A stretch of 40,777 nt of DNA from an uncultured Gammaproteobacteria bacterium. GTDB lineage: Bacteria > Pseudomonadota > Gammaproteobacteria > Arenicellales > JAANXG01. Position 1 is the stretch's first letter, and each line of letters opens with the position of its first letter. Under the pieces are notes generated by a model. The model made no database searches and was not told the origin of the DNA. It was given only the letters and a program-made list of their open reading frames with translations. The translations under genes and the position numbers were made by a program. The stretch spans positions 1-40,777 of the forward strand of contig CAMYNX010000003.1 in the NCBI GenBank assembly GCA_947259875.1, written 5' to 3'. Positions 23,137-31,543 of this stretch are shown here, piece by piece.

Positions 23137-23804
23137 CGCTTCACCGCTGTCACAATCGCACCTGCCCCGATGGCGGCAACGAACAGGCCCCATCCCGGTA
23201 TTAGCAACTCCAGAGGTGGTGTAAACATCAGTCCGATCATGACCGCTGCCACCTCATAACGACCTTTGGTTTCACCGACCAACAATAACGAGAAATAGAT
23301 GGGCAAAAACAACGTCGCACCAAACGCCAGTAAGGCCGGCAATCCAGCCCCGATTACGACACCTATCGCGGTCCCCACGATTGCCGCGGTGAAGGTCATA
23401 AACACCACACCACGATAAAAATCGAACAAGTCCACCGGCTCATCGCGGCGTGATTGAAAAAACGTCACCAAATAGGATGAAGCGCTCACGAACTGCGCCC
23501 AATAGACAAGACGTGTTCGCGGTACGGTGTCGAAGAAATTGGTCAACGTCAGGCTCATGACGAAGAACCGCAGATTCACAAGCACGCCCACAGAGATAAT
23601 CTGCAGCAACGCGTGATCCTGCATTGCCATATCGAACATTGCGAATTGCGCTGGCGCTGCGAATATCGCTGCCGACGACAACAACGTGGCCAGTGGCGGC
23701 AAATCCGCAACCTCGGCCGCGATACCGACACCGATAAAAATCGCTACGAACGTTGGCGCAACGGCTCCCCCAGCCTTAATGCCTCGCTTGACGTCTTCGG
23801 ACAC
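23133..23804 (-). CDS. azlC: AzlC-type branched-chain amino acid exporter subunit
   Basis: The AzlC core reads KRGIKAGGAVAPTFVAIFIGVGI, then PAQFAMFDMAMQ, NLRFFVMSLTL and VIGAGLPALLAFGATLFLPIYFS segments; five or more membrane helices are visible. A GTG at 23804 (VSEDVKRG) gives 223 residues, the usual family length. The open frame extends to 23990, but that part overlaps the dehydrogenase gene and does not look like AzlC; no Shine-Dalgarno settles the start. It is coupled to azlD by a 4-bp overlap and lies about 80 bp after the dehydrogenase gene. Confidence 0.82.
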   Translation of the reverse strand: MSEDVKRGIKAGGAVAPTFVAIFIGVGIAAEVADLPPLATLLSSAAIFAAPAQFAMFDMAMQDHALLQIISVGVLVNLRFFVMSLTLTNFFDTVPRTRLVYWAQFVSASSYLVTFFQSRRDEPVDLFDFYRGVVFMTFTAAIVGTAIGVVIGAGLPALLAFGATLFLPIYFSLLLVGETKGRYEVAAVMIGLMFTPPLELLIPGWGLFVAAIGAGAIVTAVKR

Positions 23805-23886
23805 GGTGCGCAGAGATACCAAACCAAAAGACCATGCTAACAGTGAAAATAGCGTTGTACTTGTTATTAAGTGTCTTTGCGCCCGA

Positions 23887-24951
23887 TCAAATTGCGGACG
23901 CGATCGCTTGCCCCAGTTCGCTGGTGGTGGCCTTTCCGCCCATATCCGGCGTGTGCAGGCCAGGCTCCGCCAGCACGGTCTCAATCGCACGCTCCACGGC
24001 CTGTGCTGCGTCGCGATGCCCGAGGTGATCCAACATCATGCCACCGGACCAGATTTGGCCAATAGGATTGGCGATGCCCTCGCCGGCGATGTCAGGAGCC
24101 GAGCCATGTACGGGTTCGAACATGCTGGGAAAACGGCGTTCGGGGTTGATATTGGCGGATGGCGCAATGCCTATGGTTCCAGCCACTGCGGGACCGAGGT
24201 CGGACAGAATATCGCCAAATAGATTACTCCCAACGACGACGTCAAACCAATCCGGATGCAGTACGAAATTCGCCGCCAGGATGTCGATGTGGTATTGATC
24301 GGTGCGAACGTGCGGATACTCGTCGGCCATCGCGGTGAAGCGCTCGTCCCAATACGGCATGGTGTGAATAATGCCGTTGGACTTGGTTGCCGATGTCAGA
24401 TGCTTGGCATCGCGGGTCTGGGCCAGCTCAAACGCGTACTTGATGACACGATCAACCCCGTGACGGGTGAATACGCTTTCCTGAACCACCATCTCCGCAT
24501 CGGTGTCCCGATAAAGGCGCCCGCCGATCTCCGAATACTCGCCCTCATTGTTCTCGCGGACCACGATAAAATCTATATCTTCCGCACTACGGTCTCGCAA
24601 CGGTGATTGGATACCGTCGAGCAGGCGCACCGGCCGCAGATTGACATATTGCTGCATCTCGCGGCGGATCGGGATCAAAAGACCCCATAACGAGACATGA
24701 TCAGGGACATTGGGGAAACCGACCGCGCCCAAAAAGATGGCATCAGTCGGTTTGAGTTGCGCAAGTCCATCTTCGGGCATCATCTCGCCGGTGTTGGCGT
24801 AGGTCTCACAACTCCACGGGAACTCCAACCAACTGAATTCGATACCGAAGCGGCCACCGACGCGTTCCAAGACCCGTATTCCTTCCGGCACCACTTCCTT
24901 ACCAATCCCATCCCCGGGTATCACCGCAATGTTGTAATGTGTTTTGGTCAT
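23887..24951 (-). CDS. Tartrate/D-malate dehydrogenase-like beta-decarboxylating dehydrogenase
   Basis: From ATG 24951 (AGGTGGAAG upstream) the protein has 354 residues. Motifs are YNIAVIPGDGIGKEV, the SLWGLLIPIRREMQQYVNLR region, FIVVRENNEGEYSEIGG, HIDILAANFVLHPDWFDVVV, NLFGDILSDLGPAVAG and FEPVHGSAPDIAG. The RREMQQYVNLRP and VRENNEGEYSEIGG signatures fit the tartrate/D-malate dehydrogenase branch (TtuC/DmlA) rather than LeuB. Such enzymes use NAD and Mn2+ to oxidise and decarboxylate D-malate or tartrate. The 3-isopropylmalate branch cannot be fully excluded without alignment. It lies between the liv operon and azlCD. Confidence 0.85.
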   Translation of the reverse strand: MTKTHYNIAVIPGDGIGKEVVPEGIRVLERVGGRFGIEFSWLEFPWSCETYANTGEMMPEDGLAQLKPTDAIFLGAVGFPNVPDHVSLWGLLIPIRREMQQYVNLRPVRLLDGIQSPLRDRSAEDIDFIVVRENNEGEYSEIGGRLYRDTDAEMVVQESVFTRHGVDRVIKYAFELAQTRDAKHLTSATKSNGIIHTMPYWDERFTAMADEYPHVRTDQYHIDILAANFVLHPDWFDVVVGSNLFGDILSDLGPAVAGTIGIAPSANINPERRFPSMFEPVHGSAPDIAGEGIANPIGQIWSGGMMLDHLGHRDAAQAVERAIETVLAEPGLHTPDMGGKATTSELGQAIASAI

Positions 24952-25078
24952 CAATCTACTTCCACCTTTCTCAGGCACGCAAGGATATCAAAGAAAGAAA
25001 ACGTCGGATGATCAACGTATTCCATGAATAGGGACACTAGTTTGAGTCTCGAGTCCTTCGGTTTTGTTACTTGCTTTT

Positions 25079-25954
25079 TTACCCGCCCAGGAATAGCCGT
25101 CCGACCTCCGGGTCGGCCAATAACAGGTCTCCCTTGTCCGCCATCGCGATCTCGCCGGAAACCATTACATAACCCACATCGGAAAACTCGAGTCCTTTCT
25201 TGGCGTTTTGCTCAACCATGATGATGGTCTTTCCCTCGTTGTGTTGCAGGTCGTCGAGGATCTCGAACACCATGTTGATGAACCGTGGCTCCAAACCAAT
25301 AGACGGCTCGTCCACCAGCAGTATTTCAGGATTCATGACCAGGGCACGGGAGATCTCCAACAGGCGCCGCTCGCCTCCCGACAATACCCGCGCCAGTTGG
25401 TGGCGGCGTTCCGCCAGGTTTGGATATTTATCCAAGATCTTATCTGCAGCCTCCCGCGCGTGCGCCGGATCCTCCATCAGGTATCCGCCCATCCACAGAT
25501 TTTCCTCCACGGTCATGTCTGCAAACACGGAGTTGTCCTGGAGGATATAGGCGATCTTCGCTTGCTTGAGTTTCTGGTTGGGGCCAAGCTTGGTGATCTC
25601 CTGACCGTTGACCCGGATCGACCCGCCCATGATGTTGGTAAACCCATAGATCGAATGCAGCACCGTGGATTTGCCCGCGCCGTTGGGTCCGATCAAACAC
25701 AATGACTGGCCTTTGCTGACCTGCAGATGGACATCGAACAAGATCTGCATCTTGCCGTAACCGGCATTGAGACTCTCAATGGTGAGAAACGGGGCGTTAT
25801 CCGCGAGCGCGGCAAACTTGTCCACCGTCGGACGGTCCTGGGAGAGCGCGCCGGCGTCGCGCGCGACCTCGTCCACCGATAACACGGTGTCCACCGTCCC
25901 CGCGCCGTGACCATGGATCCTGGTGTCGGTGTTGTCGCGATCGTTCTCGGCCAT
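25079..25954 (-). CDS. livF: Branched-chain amino acid ABC transporter, ATPase LivF
   Basis: The 291-residue protein has an ABC ATPase core from about residue 55: Walker A GPNGAGKST, signature LSGGERRLLEIS, Walker B ILLVDEPSIGLEP and the switch region IIMVEQNAKKGLEF. An Asp/His-rich N-terminal extension of about 50 residues (DRDNTDTRIHGHGAGTVDT) is unusual for LivF, which is normally near 235 residues. Its ATG overlaps the livG stop (TGATG). It is the last gene of livKHMGF. It energises uptake of branched-chain or related amino acids. Confidence 0.93.
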   Translation of the reverse strand: MAENDRDNTDTRIHGHGAGTVDTVLSVDEVARDAGALSQDRPTVDKFAALADNAPFLTIESLNAGYGKMQILFDVHLQVSKGQSLCLIGPNGAGKSTVLHSIYGFTNIMGGSIRVNGQEITKLGPNQKLKQAKIAYILQDNSVFADMTVEENLWMGGYLMEDPAHAREAADKILDKYPNLAERRHQLARVLSGGERRLLEISRALVMNPEILLVDEPSIGLEPRFINMVFEILDDLQHNEGKTIIMVEQNAKKGLEFSDVGYVMVSGEIAMADKGDLLLADPEVGRLFLGG

Positions 25955-26697
25955 CAGTGTGCACCCAGATAGGCGTCAATCACGCGCCGATCGTTCTGGA
26001 TCTCGTCGGGGGTGCCGTCCGCCAACAATTCGCCGTGGGCGAGACAGTAGATGTGCTGCGCGAGGTTCATGATAACGCGCATATTGTGCTCGATCACGAA
26101 CAGGGTGATACCGAATTCAGCATTGGCGCGCTTCAGCCGGTCGATAAGACCATTAATTAGCGTTGGATTGATCCCTGCAGTCGGTTCGTCGAGCAATAAC
26201 GTGATCGGCTCATTCATTAATGCCATCGCAAACTCCAGCAACTTCTGCTGGCCAAATGACAAGTCTTCGGCACGCAGCTGACGTTTCGCATATAGGCCAA
26301 CAAACTCCAGTAAACTCTCTGCCCGTTCGGTGATTTCCGGTGGAAACTTTCGCAGCATCGTGGCGAAACTGTCGTCTACGTGCGGCAGGCTGATCTGCAT
26401 GTTCTGCACGCAGTTCATCTTGCCGAAGATGCGGGTCTGTTGATACGTACGAAGCAGACCCAACCGCGCGATTTGCGGCGTCCTCAGACGAGACAGCTCG
26501 GTACCTTGAAATCGAACCGCCCCGCTATCGATCGGATGATGGCCAACGATGGAATTAAACAACGTGGTCTTGCCGGAGCCGTTCGGTCCGATCAAGCCAA
26601 TAATGGAACCCTTCGGCACTGACAAGCTGATGCTGTTATTCGCGATCACCCCGCCGAAGGTCTTGGTCACGTTTTCAACTTCCAGGATCGCGCTCAT
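25954..26697 (-). CDS. livG: Branched-chain amino acid ABC transporter, ATPase LivG
   Basis: The 247-residue protein has Walker A GPNGSGKTTLF, signature LSFGQQKLLEFAMAL, Walker B LLLDEPTAGINP and VIEHNMRVIMNLAQHIYCL, the LivG pattern. The length is normal. Its ATG overlaps the livM stop (ATGA), indicating translational coupling. Confidence 0.94.
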   Translation of the reverse strand: MSAILEVENVTKTFGGVIANNSISLSVPKGSIIGLIGPNGSGKTTLFNSIVGHHPIDSGAVRFQGTELSRLRTPQIARLGLLRTYQQTRIFGKMNCVQNMQISLPHVDDSFATMLRKFPPEITERAESLLEFVGLYAKRQLRAEDLSFGQQKLLEFAMALMNEPITLLLDEPTAGINPTLINGLIDRLKRANAEFGITLFVIEHNMRVIMNLAQHIYCLAHGELLADGTPDEIQNDRRVIDAYLGAH

Positions 26698-27758
26698 CGT
26701 TCTCCGTCCAAGGACACCTGCACCCGGCGGGCGCCCTCATCGACAACCTCGCCAAACCGCTGCGGCCAGCGTTCGCGTAACCAGCCGACGATCCCTAGCG
26801 GGAAGAACACCACTACGACAACGATCATAAGACCCAGCGCGACGCGCTGCCAGCCAAACAGATAAGTCCAGAAGATTTCCTGGGTGATGTGAAAAACCGT
26901 GGCGCCGATGACCGGCCCCCACAGCGTGCCCTTTCCGCCGAGGATCGCCATCAGCACCATCCACACCCCGAAGGTGGGCCCGGCGAACGCCACATCCGTC
27001 GGGTCGATAAAGATCACCAGATTGCCGAAGGCGCCCCCGGTCAAAGCCAGAAAAAACCCCGACACGCACCAGGCGACGGTTTTGTAACGGGTGGCATGCA
27101 AGCCCAAGGCATCTGCCTTGTCCTCGTCATCGCGGATTGCGTTGATTGCCAATCCAAATTGGCCGGCGTATAAACGCTTGAGCACCGCAAACGCGATCAC
27201 CGCCAACACCAAGAACAAATAATAGAAAAACGGGCCGCGCTCGCCGAGGGCGTCGGGTAATAACGGTGTCACCAGGCCCGAACCAGCGCCAATGTAATCC
27301 CAACCGCTGGCCAGTTCGCCGGCGGCGATCCCCAGACCCAGCGTGCAGATCGCGAAATAATGCCCGCGTAGCCCGAGAATACCGGAACCCAACACCGCGG
27401 CGATCACCACTGCCAATAACGCGCCGCTACCCATGCCCAGACCTAACCCGGTCAAATACTCCACTGGGGTCAACACCGCCTGGTCGCCGCCGGCGACGTT
27501 GGCGTATTCTTCGACCGTAAAGTACAGGTCCCGCTGCACTACCGCGGTGGCATACATGCCGACACCGAAAAAGACGATATTGCCGAACGAGTTATAGCCC
27601 ATCTGCCCGCCCAACACGTCCCAGGTCATGGCAAACAGAATCATGACCCATAGAAACGCGAATTGGATGAGATATGGTTGCAACACGGGGACCAGAGGAA
27701 TAAGGAACGCCGCGATCACCAACGCAACATACAGCGCCATTTTGCCGGGACCGTTCAT
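26694..27758 (-). CDS. livM: Branched-chain amino acid ABC transporter permease LivM
   Basis: The 354-residue protein has about nine hydrophobic segments. The LivM signatures are WDVLGGQMGYNSFGN-like (residues about 45-60), the cytoplasmic loop FGLAINAIRDDEDKADALGLH (21 residues; key residues AIRDDEDKA), and GGKGTLWGPVIGA near the C-terminus. It overlaps livG and livH by 4 bp each. The inner membrane permease partners LivH. Confidence 0.94.
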   Translation of the reverse strand: MNGPGKMALYVALVIAAFLIPLVPVLQPYLIQFAFLWVMILFAMTWDVLGGQMGYNSFGNIVFFGVGMYATAVVQRDLYFTVEEYANVAGGDQAVLTPVEYLTGLGLGMGSGALLAVVIAAVLGSGILGLRGHYFAICTLGLGIAAGELASGWDYIGAGSGLVTPLLPDALGERGPFFYYLFLVLAVIAFAVLKRLYAGQFGLAINAIRDDEDKADALGLHATRYKTVAWCVSGFFLALTGGAFGNLVIFIDPTDVAFAGPTFGVWMVLMAILGGKGTLWGPVIGATVFHITQEIFWTYLFGWQRVALGLMIVVVVVFFPLGIVGWLRERWPQRFGEVVDEGARRVQVSLDGER

Positions 27759-28654
27759 TTCAGGACCTGGCGTTGCCGCTTGAGAAACATGTTACGTACC
27801 AGCAGGATGACCACCAACAGCCCAAACACGAACCCAATCTGGAACTCGGCGCCAAGCAGGAAGGCGGCGAACTGCTCCGCCGCGCCCAGTCCCAAGGCCG
27901 CGGCGACGACCGCGGCGATGTTACCCAACCCCGCTACCACCACGATCATAAACGAGCGAATGGTATAGGCGAGACCGATGAAGGGTTGGATCACCCAGGT
28001 CATCACCACCAGCGCCCCGGCGGCGCCGCAGAGGGCGGCGTTCAACGCGAATGTCATCGCGTAGACCCGATCGGTGTTGATGCCCATCAGGCGCGCCGCC
28101 CGGGCATTCTGCGCGGTAGCCCGAATCGCCTGCCCCATGCGCGATTTTTTGAAAAACAACACCAAGGCCACGCCGACGACAACCACGACGGCAAAGGCCA
28201 CGAGCTTGATCTGACTCACAGTCACTTGACTATCGAACAGGAATATCTGTCCCAGGCCGGACTCGGCGGACTGGATGTCGGCGCCGAAGATCTGGTCCAT
28301 CAATTGCTGCAACAGGATGGAAATGCCAAACGTCGCCAGTATCGAGATAAATAGATCGCGATCGACGACCCGGAATATCACCGCCCGGTAGATGGCCCAA
28401 CCGACGATGAATAACACCAGCGCCGCCACCGGGACACCGAACAACGGATGAATCCCGGCGTTGTAAAGCGTCAGAGTGACATAGCCACCGAGAATGACGT
28501 AGTCGCCCTGGGAGATGTTGATGATGTTCATCACCCCCCATAGCAACGCCATGCCGTAGGCGGCTAAGGCGAAGATTGACCCCACCAACAAGCCGTCGAT
28601 CAACAACTGCACCGAAAAGATCGGTGCTTGCAGCAGGATCTCAAGGTTGCCCAT
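27755..28654 (-). CDS. livH: Branched-chain amino acid ABC transporter permease LivH
   Basis: The 299-residue protein has eight or so helices: LIDGLLVGSIFALAAYGMAL and INISQGDYVILGGYV at the N-terminus, and the coupling loop GQAIRATAQNARAARLMGIN in the middle. This is a typical LivH. It follows livK by 56 bp and overlaps livM by 4 bp. The substrate range depends on the binding protein. Confidence 0.94.
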   Translation of the reverse strand: MGNLEILLQAPIFSVQLLIDGLLVGSIFALAAYGMALLWGVMNIINISQGDYVILGGYVTLTLYNAGIHPLFGVPVAALVLFIVGWAIYRAVIFRVVDRDLFISILATFGISILLQQLMDQIFGADIQSAESGLGQIFLFDSQVTVSQIKLVAFAVVVVVGVALVLFFKKSRMGQAIRATAQNARAARLMGINTDRVYAMTFALNAALCGAAGALVVMTWVIQPFIGLAYTIRSFMIVVVAGLGNIAAVVAAALGLGAAEQFAAFLLGAEFQIGFVFGLLVVILLVRNMFLKRQRQVLK

Positions 28655-28710
28655 TACGAATCGCCCGCCCCGGCAACGCCAAGGGCGGACTCCTATCTAG
28701 CACCTGTAAA

Positions 28711-29952
28711 TTACCGTTCGCTCCACTTGGGACGCGGATGAATCAGCTTGTCCGACGCCCACTTGGTCGGCGCGACCACCTTGTATTGGCCACCCTGGAT
28801 CTGACGCAGCACCATCGGCTTGGCAATGTTCTTGCCGGTCTCATCGAACTTGATGTTGCCGTAGAAGGTCTGCATCTCGGTTGCCGACAGCGCATCGCGC
28901 AGCTTGCCGGTATCGAAGGAGTTGGCCCGCTGCAGGGCATCGACCCACACCAATACCGAGGCGGTGGATTCGGCGGCCTGGTACGGTGGCACGTAGCCGT
29001 ATTCCTTCTCGAACAGCTTGGCGTAATCGCTGGCCGAGCCAAAGTACTCATCCTTGTAGGTCATGGTCTCGGCCCACTGGGTAGCGCACAATGTGTACTC
29101 AGCGCCAGGGCCGAACTTACCGACCACGTCCGCCGCCTCACAGTGGGTGATGGCAAACATCGGCACATCGACCTTTTGCTCCATCATCTGGCGCACCGCG
29201 GTGGCGGCGCCTTTGGAGTGGCCGGAGACGACCAAGATATCCGGTTTCAATGCCCTGATCTTGGTCAGCGTGACCGTCATGTCGTTCAGCTCTTTGGGCA
29301 GCTTGTCGTCGATCACCACGTTCATGCTGTGGGTCTGCGCGTCGTCCAACACGCCGGCGCGGATATCCTGAGAGAACGGGTCGTTCTCCATCGCCAGCGC
29401 TAACTTGAGTTCGGCCGGGTCTTTGCCCGCCGCCAACGCCTCTTGGGCGGCCAGATTGATGGCCTCGGCCAGATACTGCTCCGACGTCGACAGCACCGCA
29501 AACAGATATTTGTAGCCCTTGTTGAAGAGCGACCGGGATGCCCCATTGCCCTCGACCATCGGAATCTTGTACTTCTCGGTTACCGGTGCCATCGCCTTGG
29601 TCAACCCCGAGCTGTACGGGCCGAGCATGAACTGCACGCCGTCCTGCTTGATTAGGCGCTCGACCAGCTGGGCGCCGCGGGCGGGGGTGGACTCGTCGTC
29701 GTAGTAAATGACCTTGAGCTTGTAGCTCTTGCCGCCCACTTTGATGCCACCCATTTCGTTGACTTTCTTGACCGCCAGCTCATAGCCGTTCTTGGTGTGC
29801 TTGCCGTTGGTTTTATACTTCCCTGTAAACGACAGGGCGGCACCAAGAATAATGGTATCGCCGTCCACCTTTGCTTGCGCGGCACCGGCCAATGACACGG
29901 CGAGGGTCGCGGCGGAAAGGGCGGCGAAGACGGGTTTGAGATATTGAAACAT
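28711..29952 (-). CDS. livK: Branched-chain amino acid-type ABC transporter substrate-binding protein
   Basis: The 413-residue protein has a clear signal peptide (FAALSAATLAVSLAGAAQA, cleavage near residue 27) and a type I periplasmic binding fold: TIILGAALSFTGKYK, the VQFMLGPYSSGLTKAM and KYKIPMVEGNGASRSLF segments, and AAESTASVLVWVDAL. It delivers the ligand to LivHMGF; the residues do not let me tell leucine-type from other amides. AGGAGG lies just before the ATG. MITE-like copy F lies about 120 bp upstream of the ATG. Confidence 0.92.
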   Translation of the reverse strand: MFQYLKPVFAALSAATLAVSLAGAAQAKVDGDTIILGAALSFTGKYKTNGKHTKNGYELAVKKVNEMGGIKVGGKSYKLKVIYYDDESTPARGAQLVERLIKQDGVQFMLGPYSSGLTKAMAPVTEKYKIPMVEGNGASRSLFNKGYKYLFAVLSTSEQYLAEAINLAAQEALAAGKDPAELKLALAMENDPFSQDIRAGVLDDAQTHSMNVVIDDKLPKELNDMTVTLTKIRALKPDILVVSGHSKGAATAVRQMMEQKVDVPMFAITHCEAADVVGKFGPGAEYTLCATQWAETMTYKDEYFGSASDYAKLFEKEYGYVPPYQAAESTASVLVWVDALQRANSFDTGKLRDALSATEMQTFYGNIKFDETGKNIAKPMVLRQIQGGQYKVVAPTKWASDKLIHPRPKWSER

Positions 29953-30074
29953 GATTTCCTCCTTAGTCCTCTGGTTTTAATCTCTCTCTGTAACCCCCTC
30001 CTTAGCTTAGAGCAATCCTGGTCGCTACTTTATCGCCGACCGCCCGGTAAGCCAAGCGGTTTCACCACTCCTAG

Positions 30075-30352
30075 CCTGCCTATTGCCGCAGTATCCGGGA
30101 AGCTGGCGCGGGACCGGGGCGGCTGGATCCCCCTGCTGTGCGGGGACAAGCGCCGCACTGGAGCGAAAGTCATAGCCGTAGCTATGGCTAGAGTGAAGTC
30201 CAAGTTCAGGCGTACCTGGACCAGTCAGAACGCGGATAGGAAACCGGCCGTGTACAAAGTGTACCCAAGACAAATGTGCTTGATTCGATGTTTATACATT
30301 GTTTATCAATCAGTTAACTCAAGGCTGGTGGCCGACGGACGCAATATGCGGG
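30075..30352 (+). mobile_element. MITE-like element copy F upstream of livK
   Basis: CTAG at 30071-30074 precedes a diverged left end (CCTGCCTATTGCCGCAGTATCCGG). The right end is GACGCAATATGCGGG with flank TTAA. Interior order: GAAGCTGGCG, GACCGGGGCGGCTGGA, an inserted P1 palindrome (30129-30150), CGCCGCACTGGAG, hairpin AGTCATAGC-CGTA-GCTATGGCT, then GGATAG and a right arm with ACAAAGTGTACCC. It is non-coding and the oldest-looking full copy. It lies between the divergent livK and acyltransferase genes. Confidence 0.65.
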
Positions 30353-30575
30353 TTAAGCAACGCGTAGCACGGATTTCCGGGTCCCACACTAGGTTGGAGC
30401 CCATCAAGGCCAACTCGCAATATTTTTCGCGAGACAGACCCAATCCGGCTGCGGTGTTTATTGGTCGCTCGCGAAGCACCGGTTTGGTGTGCGCGCCCAG
30501 TGCCCGGGGCCACGCACGCGACCCGCAACCGAAGTCCTGCAAAGCCGGAGGGACCTCACCCACCACCCAGCCCAA
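30306..30575 (-). pseudogene. Possible gene remnant truncated by MITE copy F
   Basis: A minus-strand frame reads GWVVGEVPPALQDFGCGSRAW and later GLSREKYCELALMGSNLVWD. These have protein-like composition, but I cannot assign a family. Its last 20 or so codons run into the element terminus, so any original C-terminus is lost. There is no clear ribosome site. It may be chance. Confidence 0.25.
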
Positions 30576-30685
30576 CCCGTCACAGAATTTAATCGCGGAA
30601 GTGACGACGCGCTGGGCTTTGCTTCATCCACAACAAACCCAACCGTGAAGATACGATAATCAACTGAATCGTTTATGCTAAGGCC

Positions 30686-31543
30686 ATGCTCGCCGCGACG
30701 TTGACACTGCTATCCCGATTGCCGCTTTCTGCATTGTATGGTTTTTCGCCGTTAATTGAATTCGTGCTTTATCGCTTCGTTCCATCACGACGTGCGATTG
30801 TGTTGGGAAACTTAAAACGAGCGTTTCCAGAACGAGAAACCCATGCGGTTGATAGCTTGGCTCGCCAGATCTACCGCAATTACGCGGACGTTGCTGTGGA
30901 AATGATTAAGTCACTCACTATTACCGCATCCGATCTGGACCAACGGATAACAATTTCCGGTGGCGAGACGATCAATCACTATTTGACACAAGACCAACCG
31001 TTGCTGGTGACCGTCGCCCACCAATGCAATATCGAATGGTTGCTGCTGGCGATGAATCTGAAGTTCGACTATCCACTGGAGGCCATCTATCGGCCCGTTA
31101 GCAACCGCTCACTGGAGACGCTGCTGTCGAGAATCTATCGACGCTTTGGCGGCAAGCTGATCCCCGACCGCAGCGTGGTGTCCGAGGTCATGCAACGCCG
31201 TGGCGAACCACGTCTGGTCTCCATCGCTCCGGATCAGGCCCCCAATTGGCAAGATGAGACCTACTGGACCACATTCCTGAATCAGGAAACCGGCTTCTTT
31301 CAAGCACCGGAGATTCTGGCCAAATTTGCAAACTATCCGGTGGTGTTTGTCGGCATGTCACGCATCAAACGCGGTTTCTACCAGGCCGATATTCACTTGC
31401 TGGCTGAACCGCCTTATGCAAAAGACGATCATGCGATTATCGAGGGCTATGTGCATGCCGTAGAGGCGCAGATCAACGCACATCCTGCCGACTGGTTTTG
31501 GTTTCACAACCGATGGAAGCGCAAACGTTCGCTATACGGCTGA
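30686..31543 (+). CDS. LpxL/HtrB-like lysophospholipid acyltransferase family protein
   Basis: The 285-residue protein has an N-terminal hydrophobic anchor (LAATLTLLSRLPLSALYGF) followed by the LpxL-family core: VLGNLKRAFPE, YRNYADVAVEMIKS, and the catalytic HX4E box VAHQCNIEWLL (H112, E117). AIYRPVSNRSLETLL, SIAPDQAPNW and PADWFWFHNRWKRKR follow at the end. LpxL-type enzymes transfer an acyl chain from acyl-ACP to lipid A precursors or other lipids at the inner membrane. It is convergent with, and overlaps by 12 bp, the acyl-AMP ligase-ACP gene, which makes a specialised acyl donor plausible. It could equally be the housekeeping lipid A late acyltransferase. Confidence 0.85.
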   Translation: MLAATLTLLSRLPLSALYGFSPLIEFVLYRFVPSRRAIVLGNLKRAFPERETHAVDSLARQIYRNYADVAVEMIKSLTITASDLDQRITISGGETINHYLTQDQPLLVTVAHQCNIEWLLLAMNLKFDYPLEAIYRPVSNRSLETLLSRIYRRFGGKLIPDRSVVSEVMQRRGEPRLVSIAPDQAPNWQDETYWTTFLNQETGFFQAPEILAKFANYPVVFVGMSRIKRGFYQADIHLLAEPPYAKDDHAIIEGYVHAVEAQINAHPADWFWFHNRWKRKRSLYG

